From DATLNF01 sp035536235 (GTDB lineage: Bacteria > Actinomycetota > Actinomycetes > BP-191): 64,000 nt of DNA. The translations under genes were made by a program, and so were the position numbers. The notes under the pieces are model-generated. The model worked only from the letters and a program-made list of their open reading frames with translations. It had not been told where the DNA came from and ran no database searches. The stretch's first letter is position 1. Each line of letters opens with the position of its first letter. Shown here one piece after another: positions 8,954-19,683 of this stretch. Where the stretch lies: positions 70,955 to 134,954 of the forward strand of contig DATLOQ010000045.1 of assembly GCA_035536235.1 (NCBI GenBank), given 5' to 3'.

Positions 8954-10548
8954 GCGCCGACGCCCGAGCCGCCATGCTCGTCGACCGGCTGACGGCAGAG
9001 CTCGCGCCGCTGGAGCGAGAGGCCAGCGAGGCGTGGTGGAAGTCCAACGTCGAGGCCTCGGAGCAGGCAGAAGCTCGACGCATCGAGCTCGAGCAGCGGG
9101 TCTCCGACCGGTACGCCGTCGCCGCCGACCTCGCCGAGCTCGAGGAGGTCGCTCGCGGCGGCATCGGAGATCCGCTCCTCGCCCGCAGTGTCGAGGTCCT
9201 GCGGCTCTCCTTCGCCGGCGAGCAGCTGCCCGTCGAGCAGCGGTCAGAGATGGTCCGCCTCGGCGCAGAGTGCGACACCGTCTATGCGACTTTTCGGGGT
9301 GAGGCCGGCGGGCGACGGTGGACTGACAACGAGGTCGAGCAGGTCCTCGCCGCGAGCGACGACATCGACGAGCGCGAAGCCGCCTGGCTCGCCTCCAAGC
9401 AGGTCGGTGCGGCCGTCGCCGAGCGGGTCCTGCGGCTGGTCGAGGTCCGCAACACCTGCGCCCGCCAGCTAGGGCACGCCAGCTTCTATGCCATGGCACT
9501 CGCCCTGGGGGAGCTGTCCGAAGCTCGGCTCTTCGAGCTGCTCGATGAGCTCGAGCAGCTGACGGCCGAGCCGTTTGCCCAGCTCAAGGCCGGCATAGAT
9601 GACCGGCTGGCAGCGCGGTTCGGCACGACGCGGGACGCCCTGATGCCGTGGCATTACGCCGACGCGTTCTTCCAGGAGGCGCCCCGCGAGGCTGCGCTGG
9701 ATCTGGATCCGCTGGTAGCGGGGCGGGACCTCACCGCGCTGACGATGGCGACGTACGACGGCCTCGGCTTGCCGCTGCGTGACGTGGCCGACCGGAGCGA
9801 CTTGGTGGGTCGGGAGGGGAAGAACCAGCACGCCTTCTGCATCAACATCGACCGCGGTGGTGACGTGCGGGTGCTCGCCAACGTCGTCGACAACGAGCGC
9901 TGGGCGTCGACGATGCTGCACGAGTTCGGCCACGCGGCGTACGACGTGGGGTTGCGGCCCGACTTGCCGTGGTCGCTGCGCATCCCCGCCCACTCGTTGA
10001 CGACGGAGGCGGTGGCGCAGCTCTTCGGGCGCTTGTCGAAGGACCCGGGGTGGCTGCGGGACATCGCCGGGGTGCCGGCCGCGGACGCGGAGGCCCTCGC
10101 CGGTGACGTCCGGGCAGCGCTCCGCGCGAGCATGCTGGTCTTCGCCCGATGGGTGCTCGTCATGTGCCACTTCGAGCGCGACCTCTACACGGAGCTGGGG
10201 AAGCCCGGCTTCGACCCCGACGCGCGGTGGTGGGAGCACGTCGAGCGCTTCCAGCTGCTGCGCCGCCCTCCCGGCCGCGCGGACAGCCCCGACTGGGCCG
10301 CCAAGCTGCACCTGGCCCTCGCACCGGTCTACTACCAGAACTACGTCCTCGGGGAGTGCCTGGCGTCGCAGCTCGCGGCGACGGTGGCGCAGCGGGGCGG
10401 TCGTCTGTACAACGACCCGGCGACGGGGCGCTGGCTGGGGGAGCACGTGTTCGGCCCTGGCGCATCGCTGCGCTGGGACCACCTGGTGACACGCGCTACC
10501 GGATCACCCCTGTCCGCCGCAGCCTTCGTGCAGGAGTTCGTGTCCTGA
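8950..10548 (+). CDS. Zinc metallopeptidase, M2/M3-like gluzincin
   Basis: A 532-residue peptidase without a signal peptide, so cytoplasmic. The zinc motif is HEFGH (residues 324-328). The third ligand is probably the glutamate of LTTEAVAQ, ~25 residues later, the spacing seen in M2/M3 gluzincins. The helical N-terminus, with EASEAWWKSN, resembles angiotensin-converting-enzyme-type peptidases. The role is probably oligopeptide degradation. It starts with GTG overlapping the NUDIX stop (GTGA). Its own stop overlaps the next gene's start (TGATG), so translation is coupled across three genes. Confidence 0.8.
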   Translation: MSADARAAMLVDRLTAELAPLEREASEAWWKSNVEASEQAEARRIELEQRVSDRYAVAADLAELEEVARGGIGDPLLARSVEVLRLSFAGEQLPVEQRSEMVRLGAECDTVYATFRGEAGGRRWTDNEVEQVLAASDDIDEREAAWLASKQVGAAVAERVLRLVEVRNTCARQLGHASFYAMALALGELSEARLFELLDELEQLTAEPFAQLKAGIDDRLAARFGTTRDALMPWHYADAFFQEAPREAALDLDPLVAGRDLTALTMATYDGLGLPLRDVADRSDLVGREGKNQHAFCINIDRGGDVRVLANVVDNERWASTMLHEFGHAAYDVGLRPDLPWSLRIPAHSLTTEAVAQLFGRLSKDPGWLRDIAGVPAADAEALAGDVRAALRASMLVFARWVLVMCHFERDLYTELGKPGFDPDARWWEHVERFQLLRRPPGRADSPDWAAKLHLALAPVYYQNYVLGECLASQLAATVAQRGGRLYNDPATGRWLGEHVFGPGASLRWDHLVTRATGSPLSAAAFVQEFVS

Positions 10549-12098
10549 TGGCGGGAAGCGCCCGGCTCACGCGCGGCCGTCTCGTCGTCGGCGCTGTCGT
10601 GCTCGGCGTGCTGCTCCTCGTCGTGGCCTTCGGGGGCGACGCGGTGGCCGGCATCAAGCACCTGTTGGAGCGGCTCTCGGAGCTGCCGGGACCGGTGTTC
10701 GCTGTCATCGTCGGGCTGCTGGCGATGTTCGAGACGGCCGCCTTCGCCGGTCTCGCAGTCCCGGGCGAGCTCGCGGTGATCCTCGGCGGAGTTGCTGCGT
10801 CTGAGGGCAAGGTCCCCGTCGCGGTCATGGTGAGCTGTGCTGTCGGTGGCGCGATCGTCGGAGACTCGCTCGGCTTCTACCTCGGGCGTCGTCTCGGCAC
10901 CCGATTCCTCGACAGCCGCCTCGGCGCGATCATGGGCAGGGCGCGGGTGGAGTCGACGATGGCTCGGATCCGTGCCGGCGGCATCAAGGCGATCATCCTG
11001 GGTCGGTTCGTCGGCGTGCTGCGGGCGATCATGCCGTTCGCCGCAGGGGCCTCCGGGGTGCCGTACTCCCGCTTCCTGCTCGCCAGCGTCATCGGAGCGA
11101 CGGCGTGGGGCACGGCGTTCACCCTGCTCGGCTATCTCGCCGGCAACTCGTGGCAGAGCGTCGAGCGCTACGTCGGCCGGGCCTCGACGCTGCTCGCCAT
11201 CACCCTCGCGGTGATCGTGGCCCTTGTCCTCGCAGCCAAGCAGGTCGTCGCCCGCCAGGAGCAGCTGCGCGGGTGGTGGCAAGAACAGCTCGACCGTCCG
11301 CGCATCGCGCGTGCCCGTCAGCGCTACCACCGCCAGATCGCCTTCCTCACGGGCCGGTTCCGGCCCGGGACTGCAGCGGGATTGCAGCTCACGGCCGGGT
11401 TGCTGGGATTGGCGCTGCTCGGTGCCGCACTGGCCCTCGTGATCGGGGAGTCCCTGGGCAGCGGAGGCTTGGTCGACGTCGACGAGCCGGTACGCCGGGC
11501 GCTGGCGCGCAGTCAGACCGGTGACGTCGTTCGCGTCACGTCCGCCGTCCGCGACGTGCTCTCAGCAGAGGTGCTCGGCGCCGTGTCGATCCTCGTCGGG
11601 CTCGGGGCCTGGGTCGTCGACCGGCGACCCCGAGCGTTGGTGCTGCTGGTCGTGGCGGTCGTCGGCGCGGCCTTCTTGGCCCAGCTGGTGAGCGCGGCTG
11701 TGGAGCGCTCGCGGGTGATCCCGTCGCTGACCGACGGCTTCCGCACCTCCACCTTTCCCTCCGGCCGGATGACCGTGATGGCGGCGACGGTCCTCGCGCT
11801 GCTGGCAGTGTTGATGCCGCGGATCTCCAGCTGGGGGCGCAAGGTGGTGACCGCGACGGTGGGCCTGGCGCTGGTGCTGCTGGGTGGCCTCGCCGTGCTC
11901 TCGCTCGGGCAGGTCTACCTGTCCGATGTGCTCGGCGGGATCACGTTGGGCGGTGTGTGGGGACTTGCCGTGGCGACTGCTGTCACGACAGTGTGGCGCC
12001 CGCCGGTGCCGGCCGGGCCGGATTCGGGGGAAGTGGCCACGGACGCCGCCGATGTGCCGCAGACTGAGGCGCGGGAAGGCAGAACGCCGGTTCTCTGA
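10548..12098 (+). CDS. DedA-family membrane protein fused to a degenerate PAP2 domain
   Basis: A 516-residue polytopic membrane protein. Residues ~30-215 are a DedA (VTT/SNARE-associated) domain, with PGELAVILGG and GRFVGVLRAIMPFAAG. Residues ~280-490 align with PAP2-type lipid phosphatases, but key residues are changed: PSGH reads PSGR, and the SR(X5)H(X3)D motif reads LSLGQVYLSD, lacking both the Arg and the His. DedA proteins act as lipid (undecaprenyl phosphate or phospholipid) flippases. The PAP2 half is therefore probably a non-catalytic membrane module. ATG 10548 overlaps the peptidase stop (TGATG). Confidence 0.85.
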   Translation: MAGSARLTRGRLVVGAVVLGVLLLVVAFGGDAVAGIKHLLERLSELPGPVFAVIVGLLAMFETAAFAGLAVPGELAVILGGVAASEGKVPVAVMVSCAVGGAIVGDSLGFYLGRRLGTRFLDSRLGAIMGRARVESTMARIRAGGIKAIILGRFVGVLRAIMPFAAGASGVPYSRFLLASVIGATAWGTAFTLLGYLAGNSWQSVERYVGRASTLLAITLAVIVALVLAAKQVVARQEQLRGWWQEQLDRPRIARARQRYHRQIAFLTGRFRPGTAAGLQLTAGLLGLALLGAALALVIGESLGSGGLVDVDEPVRRALARSQTGDVVRVTSAVRDVLSAEVLGAVSILVGLGAWVVDRRPRALVLLVVAVVGAAFLAQLVSAAVERSRVIPSLTDGFRTSTFPSGRMTVMAATVLALLAVLMPRISSWGRKVVTATVGLALVLLGGLAVLSLGQVYLSDVLGGITLGGVWGLAVATAVTTVWRPPVPAGPDSGEVATDAADVPQTEAREGRTPVL

Positions 12099-12119
12099 CC
12101 GGATGGGAGTGGGGGTTCG

Positions 12120-12929
12120 GTGGACCGACGTGAAGCGCTGCGCGCGGGCGCCCTGGTGGCGGCGGGCGCCGCAGTGGGGCGCTGGTCGCGTCAGCCTGAG
12201 CCACCATTAGATGCAGTTGCGGCGACGGACCGTGGCTTCGCCGGCACGCGCGCGGGGTCCGGGTCGGCAGCGAGCACCCAGGTCATCTGGCAGGTGAGCA
12301 CCGACGAGCCCGTGCTGGCGCTGACCTTCGACGACGGGCCGGTGCCGTCGTACACCCAGGACTACCTGGACATGCTGCGTGACCGCGACGTGCAGGCCAC
12401 CTTCAACCTCGTCGGCCGCAACGCACTCGACCACCCGGAGCTGGTGCGACGGGAGATCGCCGACCGGCACCAAGTCGAGAACCACTCATGGAGCCACCTC
12501 GACCTCGCCACCGCGACCGCTGCGCAGACCGACCATGAGCTCGCCCGCGGTGCCGACGTCCTCGAGTCGCTGACCGGCCGGGCACCGCGTTACTTCCGGC
12601 CGCCTCGCGGCAATCTGTCCGGCGCCACGCTCAATGCTGCTGCCCGAGCGGGGGAGGACGTCCTGCTGTGGTCGGTCCAGCTGCACGAGTCGCGACTCGA
12701 CGTCGACGCGAACATCGCGCATGTCCTGGCGCGGGTGCAGCCCGGCACCATCCTGCTGGCTCACGACACCCACCACGGCACCATCGACCGGCGCATCGGC
12801 CTGCGTGCTCTGCCGGTGATCATCGACCGGCTGCGCGACCGGGGCTTTCGGTTCGTCACCGTTGATGAGCTGGTGACTGCCGGGCCCGCCCTCCCGCCGC
12901 CCGCCGGGGGGCCACTCGCCAGCCGTTAA
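12120..12929 (+). CDS. Polysaccharide deacetylase (NodB domain), exported
   Basis: A 269-residue protein. An N-terminal RR-containing hydrophobic segment (~residues 3-20) looks like a Tat-type or Sec signal. The NodB domain shows TFDDGPVPSY (catalytic base and metal Asp), NHSWSHLDL (metal His pair), FRPPRGNLS, and a late catalytic His in LLAHDTHHG. It should deacetylate peptidoglycan or another N-acetylated glycan outside the membrane. It starts with GTG, 21 bases after the DedA-PAP2 gene, with a G-rich ribosome-binding site. It probably ends the nth-onward group; marP follows at 9 bases. Confidence 0.9.
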   Translation: MDRREALRAGALVAAGAAVGRWSRQPEPPLDAVAATDRGFAGTRAGSGSAASTQVIWQVSTDEPVLALTFDDGPVPSYTQDYLDMLRDRDVQATFNLVGRNALDHPELVRREIADRHQVENHSWSHLDLATATAAQTDHELARGADVLESLTGRAPRYFRPPRGNLSGATLNAAARAGEDVLLWSVQLHESRLDVDANIAHVLARVQPGTILLAHDTHHGTIDRRIGLRALPVIIDRLRDRGFRFVTVDELVTAGPALPPPAGGPLASR

Positions 12930-12932
12930 GGT
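12927..12932 (+). promoter_or_regulatory. -10 box before marP, overlapping the previous stop codon
   Basis: TAAGGT begins with the TAA stop of the deacetylase gene and ends 6 bases before GTG 12939. It could give a leaderless marP transcript in addition to read-through. Confidence 0.4.
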
Positions 12933-12938
12933 GCTCCG

Positions 12939-14120
12939 GTGAACGGCAACACGCTCGACCTCATCCTGTTGCTGGCCCTCGGTGTCTTCGCCTACTCCGG
13001 CTATCGCCAGGGCTTCGTCGTCGGCGTGCTCTCCTTCGCCGGATTTCTCGGCGGTGGGGTGCTCGGGACGTTCCTCGCCCCGCCGATCGCCGAGCGGATG
13101 ACCAGCGGCGGCGGCCGGTCGATCCTCGGCATCGCGATCGTGCTCGTGCTGGCATGTGCCGGGCAGCTGCTCGGCACCACGCTCGGGACAGCCCTGCGCG
13201 GCCGAGTGACCTGGCGCCCCGCGAGGCTCATCGACTCGGCCGGTGGCTCCTGCGTCTCGATCATCGGTGTCCTTCTGGTTGCCTGGCTGCTGGGCACCGC
13301 GGCCAAGGACTCGGCCTACCCCGTGTTGGCGAAGCAAGTGAACAACTCGCAGATCCTGCGGTCGGTCGATGAGGTGCTGCCACCGGCCCCCGCCGTCTTC
13401 TCCTCCTTCCGGCGACTGCTCGACGAGCGGGGCTTCCCGAAGGTCTTCACCGACTTGCGGCCGCAGTCGACCGCCCCCGTGCCGGCGCCTGACCCCGCGG
13501 TGGTCAACTCGCCCGCCGTGCGCAGCTCCCGGACGCGGGTGCTGAAGGTGCTCGGTGTGGCGCGTTCCTGCTCACGTCGGCTGGAGGGGACCGGATTCGT
13601 CTACGCGACCGACCGCGTGATGACCAACGCCCACGTCGTCGCGGGGGTGCGAGATCCGGAGGTAGAGCTACGCGAGGGGGTCCGAAAGCGGGGACAGGTC
13701 GTCCTCTTCGACCCCGGGCGCGACGTCGCGGTGATTCATGTGCCGGGGCTGGGCCTGGCCCCGCTGCGGTTCCGAGGCGACGCTCGGGCCGGGGCAAACG
13801 CGGTCGTCGCAGGCTATCCGGAGGACGGTCCCTTCAGTGCGGTGGCCGCGCGGATACGCGAGCAGATCACAGCTGTCGGTCGCGACATCTACGACCGCTC
13901 GACGGTCCGGAGGGATGTCTACCAGCTGCGCGCCGTCGTCCGTCCGGGCAACTCCGGCGGGCCGCTGCTCGCTTCCGACGGTCGGGTCTACGGCGTCATC
14001 TTCGCCGCCGATGCCCAGGACCGTAACACTGGGTACGCCCTGACATCTGATGAGGTGGCGTCGTCGGCGCGAGCCGGAGCGGTCCGCACCGAGCGAGTCG
14101 ACACCCAGGGTTGCGACTGA
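12939..14120 (+). CDS. marP: MarP-like membrane-anchored serine protease
   Basis: A 393-residue protein: about four membrane segments (~1-150, CvpA-like) and then an extracytoplasmic trypsin-fold domain. The catalytic triad is H232 (NAHVV), D262 (GRDVAV) and S339 (GNSGGP), almost the same numbering as M. tuberculosis MarP (H235, D264, S343). Cys211 and Cys392 correspond to the MarP Cys214-Cys395 disulfide that controls activity under oxidation. MarP protects mycobacteria from acid by cleaving a peptidoglycan hydrolase. Its location beside the thioredoxin, NUDIX and epoxide-hydrolase genes is conserved. Confidence 0.92.
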   Translation: MNGNTLDLILLLALGVFAYSGYRQGFVVGVLSFAGFLGGGVLGTFLAPPIAERMTSGGGRSILGIAIVLVLACAGQLLGTTLGTALRGRVTWRPARLIDSAGGSCVSIIGVLLVAWLLGTAAKDSAYPVLAKQVNNSQILRSVDEVLPPAPAVFSSFRRLLDERGFPKVFTDLRPQSTAPVPAPDPAVVNSPAVRSSRTRVLKVLGVARSCSRRLEGTGFVYATDRVMTNAHVVAGVRDPEVELREGVRKRGQVVLFDPGRDVAVIHVPGLGLAPLRFRGDARAGANAVVAGYPEDGPFSAVAARIREQITAVGRDIYDRSTVRRDVYQLRAVVRPGNSGGPLLASDGRVYGVIFAADAQDRNTGYALTSDEVASSARAGAVRTERVDTQGCD

Positions 14121-14139
14121 GCGCAGCACCTTCGGAGCA

Positions 14140-14691
14140 TCAGTCGCGCAGCGGGAGCTCCAGCTCCGAGGCGCTGATCGACGCGGTGCCGTCCCGCTCG
14201 GCCCGATCGGCGAGGCGCCGCGCGGCCGCCTGCAGCCGCCGTACGCCGACGCCGAAGTGCGCGTCGGGGTAGGCAGTCAGCTTGTCCGCAGCGCGTCGCA
14301 GGATGGTGGCAGCGCCGACCGCGTTGCCGCGCTGGATGTGGGTGAGGCCGACGGCAAGCTGGGCCAAGCCCTGCCAGAAGTCCCGATCCGGCGGGTCAGC
14401 GAGATGCCACGGACCCTCCAACACCTCGTGGGCATAGAACGGGGCGCCGCCGAGGATCAGCCGCTGGGCTTCCTCGATCGCGTCGTCGGGCGGCAATGAG
14501 GTCTCGCGGTCCCCGACGGCGAGGCGTTCCCGCCACGGCGTGGGAGTGCCGGGTGGCAGCGGCGCGCCGGTGATGTCCCGTGGTCGCTGGCTCAGTGGCC
14601 GACCGGCGCTGTCTCGCGAACGCGGGGTGGGCGACGGAGCGGCGGCGGCATCCCCCGCGTCCGCATCGGTGCCGTCCGGCGGCACCGTCAT
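14140..14691 (-). CDS. DUF309 family protein
   Basis: A 183-residue protein with a disordered, Pro-rich N-terminus (~1-75) followed by the DUF309 helical domain. Key signatures are FYAHEVLEGPWHL and the helix WQGLAQLAVGLTHIQRGN, which holds the family's conserved Gln and His-Arg-Gly-Asn. Function is unknown in all members. I chose ATG 14691 because it overlaps the epoxide-hydrolase stop as ATGA, indicating translational coupling; an earlier in-frame start at 14706 would overlap by 19 bases. It is convergent with marP. Confidence 0.85.
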   Translation of the reverse strand: MTVPPDGTDADAGDAAAAPSPTPRSRDSAGRPLSQRPRDITGAPLPPGTPTPWRERLAVGDRETSLPPDDAIEEAQRLILGGAPFYAHEVLEGPWHLADPPDRDFWQGLAQLAVGLTHIQRGNAVGAATILRRAADKLTAYPDAHFGVGVRRLQAAARRLADRAERDGTASISASELELPLRD

Positions 14692-15593
14692 GACTGCTTG
14701 GCCCATCGGACGATCTCTGCCGTCACCAGGTCGGGTGCCTCCTCAGCGGGGAAGTGCCCGACGCCGTCGAGCAGCCGCCACTCATAGACCCCCTCGACGT
14801 AGCGACCGGAGCCGAGCGCCGTGCGCGGCAGCAGGCACCCGTCCATCGCCCCATGCAGCTGCAGGGTCGGGGCGCCGACCGGCCGCTGCATCCGCTTGGC
14901 GAACCGGTAGCCGTCTGGCCGTACGACGGACCGCACCGCCCAGCGGTAGTACTCCATGGCGCAGTAGGCGACCGTCGGGATCTGCATGGCGGTGCGGTAG
15001 ATGCGGTCCGTGGCGGCATCGGGGAAGCCAGGCCCGCCCCAGTCGTGGAGCAGGCGGGACACTCGCTCGGCGTCATCCTTGACCAGGAGCCGCTCCGCCA
15101 GCCACGGCGCCTGGAAGGCCAGCACGTACCAGCTGGCCCGGAGCTGGCCGCGCGGGTCGACGACGACTTGGGCTCGGAGGCGCAGCGGGTGCGGCATCGA
15201 GAGGATGACCAGCCGCGAGACCACCTCGGGGTGAAGCGTTGCGACTGCCCAGGCGAGGAGGCCCCCCCAGTCGTGCCCGACGATGACCGCGTCGCGTTCA
15301 CCCAGCCCGCGGACGAGGCCGGCGACGTCCGCCGCGAGGGTGTAGATGTCATAGCCCCGCGGCGGCTTGTCGCTCGCGCCGTACCCGCGCAGGTCCGGGG
15401 CGACCGCACGAAATCCGTGCTGCGGCAGGTCGGTCAGCTGGTGCCGCCACTGCCACCACATCTGCGGGAAGCCGTGCAGCATGAGGACGAGCGGGCCGTC
15501 ACCTGCTTCGGCAACGTGGAAGCGCGCGCCGTTGGCGGAGACGTCCCGGTGGCGCCATGGGCCGGAGAGCAGGATGTCGCTCTCGGCCGCCAT
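14688..15593 (-). CDS. Alpha/beta hydrolase, epoxide hydrolase type (EphE-like)
   Basis: A 301-residue alpha/beta hydrolase. The oxyanion motif is LHGFPQMWW, the nucleophile aspartate is in the elbow VGHDWGG (~110), and the catalytic His is in DGVGHFPAE near the end. These are epoxide-hydrolase features, because Asp rather than Ser is the nucleophile. M. tuberculosis ephE (Rv3670) also follows marP. ATG 15593 is chosen because GPWRHRDVSANG matches the family N-terminus. A start at 15653 would coincide with the divergent gene's own start codon. Confidence 0.88.
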   Translation of the reverse strand: MAAESDILLSGPWRHRDVSANGARFHVAEAGDGPLVLMLHGFPQMWWQWRHQLTDLPQHGFRAVAPDLRGYGASDKPPRGYDIYTLAADVAGLVRGLGERDAVIVGHDWGGLLAWAVATLHPEVVSRLVILSMPHPLRLRAQVVVDPRGQLRASWYVLAFQAPWLAERLLVKDDAERVSRLLHDWGGPGFPDAATDRIYRTAMQIPTVAYCAMEYYRWAVRSVVRPDGYRFAKRMQRPVGAPTLQLHGAMDGCLLPRTALGSGRYVEGVYEWRLLDGVGHFPAEEAPDLVTAEIVRWAKQS

Positions 15594-15639
15594 GGCGGCA
15601 GCGTCCCACAGCCAGGGCGCGCGGGGCAGACCGCACTCG

Positions 15640-15645
15640 TAGCAT
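15640..15645 (+). promoter_or_regulatory. -10 box, likely leaderless promoter
   Basis: TAGCAT ends 6 bases before ATG 15652, with no ribosome-binding site between, so the downstream gene is probably leaderless. Confidence 0.45.
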
Positions 15646-15651
15646 TCCGGC

Positions 15652-16059
15652 ATGGGGATCTTCCGCCGCCGCGCGCTCCCCGCCCACCTGGAGTCGGCGT
15701 ATGAGGCCTTCCTGCGATGCGCGGAGCATGTCGACCTCGGGCAGCGGGCGATGATCCGCTGCGTCCCGTCGTCGGCCCGGGCTGTCGGTCTGCCGCTCGC
15801 CGTGGGCGCGCAGACCCTGGCGATGTCCTTGGACGAAGCGCGGGCAGAGATGCCCCGCTGGCATCATCCCGATGTGGCGGGGATCTGGGCGGACTGCTCG
15901 GCGGCACTGGACGAGACGTCCCGGGCGGTGGGCCGCGCCGTCGAGATCGCGGCTGCGACGAGGGAGCTCGAGGTCGCGCTGACCGCCGTGCAGGACCTCC
16001 TCGACCCGCTCCACGCCTTCGTCGACGCGGAGGCGCGCTTCGCCGAGCTGCGTCGTTGA
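15652..16059 (+). CDS. Conserved actinobacterial protein of unknown function
   Basis: A 135-residue soluble, helical protein, MGIFRRRALPAHLES at its N-terminus. I see no catalytic motif, membrane segment or signal peptide. It is divergent from the epoxide-hydrolase gene and convergent with the three-gene acs tail, so it stands alone. Regular codon use, a -10 box 6 bases before ATG and an amphipathic helical pattern support it as coding. Its function is not recognisable. Confidence 0.65.
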   Translation: MGIFRRRALPAHLESAYEAFLRCAEHVDLGQRAMIRCVPSSARAVGLPLAVGAQTLAMSLDEARAEMPRWHHPDVAGIWADCSAALDETSRAVGRAVEIAAATRELEVALTAVQDLLDPLHAFVDAEARFAELRR

Positions 16060-16088
16060 GCGGTCCTCGTTGAGCTGTGCCCGTTGAG

Positions 16089-16628
16089 CTATAGCGCCGA
16101 GCACTCGCCGGTGCGGCGCTCAGCCGCGAAGACGTACTGCCCCCCCTGGTAGGCGAGGCGTACGACGAAGCCGCCCCCGGACACTCGCTCCTTGATGCTG
16201 TTGTAGTAGGTGGTCGCCGTGACGGCGAAGTCCGCCCGTCGGAAGTCGGCGCTCACCGACTGCTCTCGCACCGTGAGGTCGAGCGCGCCCGCACACAGCT
16301 GCTGCGCGACGTCGCGCAGGGCGGCCTGGACGCCGAGCTGGCTGGGCATGGAGACGACCCGCCCCGCGTCGCCGCGGACCGAGTCACGGAGGTTGTCGCC
16401 CGCGGCGACGTCGTCGTACGCCGGTCGGGACCCGTAGACCCGCACGGCGCCCGTCGCCGGAGCGAGACCTGCCGCGGTGCCCGCAGGGGCTGACCGGACG
16501 GCCGTCCCACCGGCGAGGAGGAGCACAGCCACCGCACTCGCGAGCCCGTCGATGACCCGGGAGCGCCGAAGGGACCAGGGCAGCTGCCGCCGCGTTTCGT
16601 CAGTCCCCCGAGCGATCACCTCAGCCAA
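16089..16628 (-). CDS. Membrane-anchored extracytoplasmic protein, third of three related genes
   Basis: A 179-residue protein. After the cytoplasmic motif RRQLPWSLRRSR (~14-25) comes one membrane helix (~30-50) and an extracytoplasmic domain. The domain ends in a beta-rich stretch, FVVRLAYQGGQYV, and has cysteines in the middle (QQLCAG) and four residues from the end. The motif, helix and C-terminal pattern match the gene at 17084-17644, so they are paralogues. The stop is at 16089, and the start overlaps the previous gene's end by 8 bases. It is probably co-transcribed with acs. No known domain is recognised. Confidence 0.7.
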   Translation of the reverse strand: MAEVIARGTDETRRQLPWSLRRSRVIDGLASAVAVLLLAGGTAVRSAPAGTAAGLAPATGAVRVYGSRPAYDDVAAGDNLRDSVRGDAGRVVSMPSQLGVQAALRDVAQQLCAGALDLTVREQSVSADFRRADFAVTATTYYNSIKERVSGGGFVVRLAYQGGQYVFAAERRTGECSAL

Positions 16629-17097
16629 GACAGGGCTCCGACGACTCCTGGACCGAGTAGCTGATCCCGGTCCCGCGGGGCAGCCGGGACACTTTCAAGC
16701 GGAGTGCTGGAGCCCGGCCAGGGAGGCCAGCGGCGACCGTGGCGATGCTCACATCTCGGTTGTGCTCTGCCACGGAGTAGGTGAACCCTGCGGTCTCGGT
16801 GCAGATGAGCCCAGCAGCGAACCGGGCGACGTTCTGCGCCGTGCGTAGCCGGGCCTGCTCTTCGGCCGAGCTGATCTGCGGCAGCGGAGATGGGGACGGC
16901 GAGGGCGAGGTGGTCGCTGGCTGGCTGGCCGGCAGGTTCGGCGCGCTGCGCCGGTCAGTGACAACGGCGGAGGCGACCAGCAGGTGCACCGCGAGCGTCG
17001 CGCCGATAGCTGACCCCAGCGTGTCGAGCGGCAACGATCGTCGCGCCCGCTCGCTCCCTGCAAGCAGGAGGTCCGGAGCAGGCTTAGCCACTTTCAC
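16621..17097 (-). CDS. Membrane-anchored extracytoplasmic protein, second of three related genes
   Basis: A 158-residue protein with the short motif ARRSLPLDTL, one membrane helix (~33-52), a Ser-Pro repeat linker and a small domain with two cysteines, one in the middle (LICTE) and one third from the end. The layout mirrors its two neighbours, but sequence similarity is weaker. GTG 17097 is chosen; it overlaps the previous gene by 14 bases, while another GTG at 17115 would overlap by 32 and has no ribosome-binding site. The function is unknown. Confidence 0.62.
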   Translation of the reverse strand: MKVAKPAPDLLLAGSERARRSLPLDTLGSAIGATLAVHLLVASAVVTDRRSAPNLPASQPATTSPSPSPSPLPQISSAEEQARLRTAQNVARFAAGLICTETAGFTYSVAEHNRDVSIATVAAGLPGRAPALRLKVSRLPRGTGISYSVQESSEPCLG

Positions 17098-17644
17098 ACC
17101 CGCCGTACGCCTCACTGATCTGGCCGACGTACTCGCCTTCTCGCCATGACAACCGGAGCACGAAGCCGGCGGACTTGCGGGGCGTGTCGCTGGCGCGGCC
17201 GACCAGGAACGTGGCTGTCCGGCCCTCCTCCGCTGCGCTGGCAGAGTCGGCAGCGGCGTCGACTCGGCGGTAGCGGGGACGCTCGATATTGCGGCACTGC
17301 CTGACCGCGACGAGCTCGGCCGCGCGCCGCGCTGTACGCCCGCTCGGACGCACGACGGGCGCCACGACGACGGCGCCGGTTGAGCTGATGCTCACGGCTG
17401 CGCGCATCGGCTCCTGGTGTTCTGAGGACCGACCGGCGGGGCCCGCGAGCGTGGCGGAGCCGGATGAGGCCCGCTGAGCTGCTGCCGTGCCCGCGGCGAC
17501 CAGAACGCCGACCACCCCTATTGCCAGCGCCGTCGTCAAGCGGTCGCGGCGCAGCGTCCACGGCAGTCGCCGGCCGGCCCGCGGCGCGCGCTCTGCGGGC
17601 CCCCAGGACAGCACCTCTCGCGATCCGCTCGACTCTCCTGGCAT
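17084..17644 (-). CDS. Membrane-anchored extracytoplasmic protein, first of three related genes
   Basis: A 186-residue protein. A cytoplasmic N-terminus carries RRLPWTLRRDR (~26-36), then a membrane helix (~40-58) and an extracytoplasmic domain. The domain ends with FVLRLSWREGEYV and a cysteine near the C-terminus (GGCESG), with a partner cysteine in VRQCRN. It is clearly paralogous to the gene at 16089-16628. It begins 5 bases after the acs stop, so it is almost certainly in the acs operon. No enzymatic motif is visible. Confidence 0.7.
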   Translation of the reverse strand: MPGESSGSREVLSWGPAERAPRAGRRLPWTLRRDRLTTALAIGVVGVLVAAGTAAAQRASSGSATLAGPAGRSSEHQEPMRAAVSISSTGAVVVAPVVRPSGRTARRAAELVAVRQCRNIERPRYRRVDAAADSASAAEEGRTATFLVGRASDTPRKSAGFVLRLSWREGEYVGQISEAYGGCESG

Positions 17645-17649
17645 GGCGG

Positions 17650-19605
<1,956 letters not shown>

Positions 19606-19683
19606 GGCGGCTCCTCGCAGCGGCGGCGTCCTACTCTCGCTGATGCCGCCACGCGATGCCAGGCGCGGTAGGGGCGCCGAGCG

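Noticed and set aside
8033..9499. 488-codon minus-strand open frame opposite the NUDIX and peptidase genes
   Set aside because: Arg-rich low-complexity sequence opposite well-supported genes; no start signal or motif.
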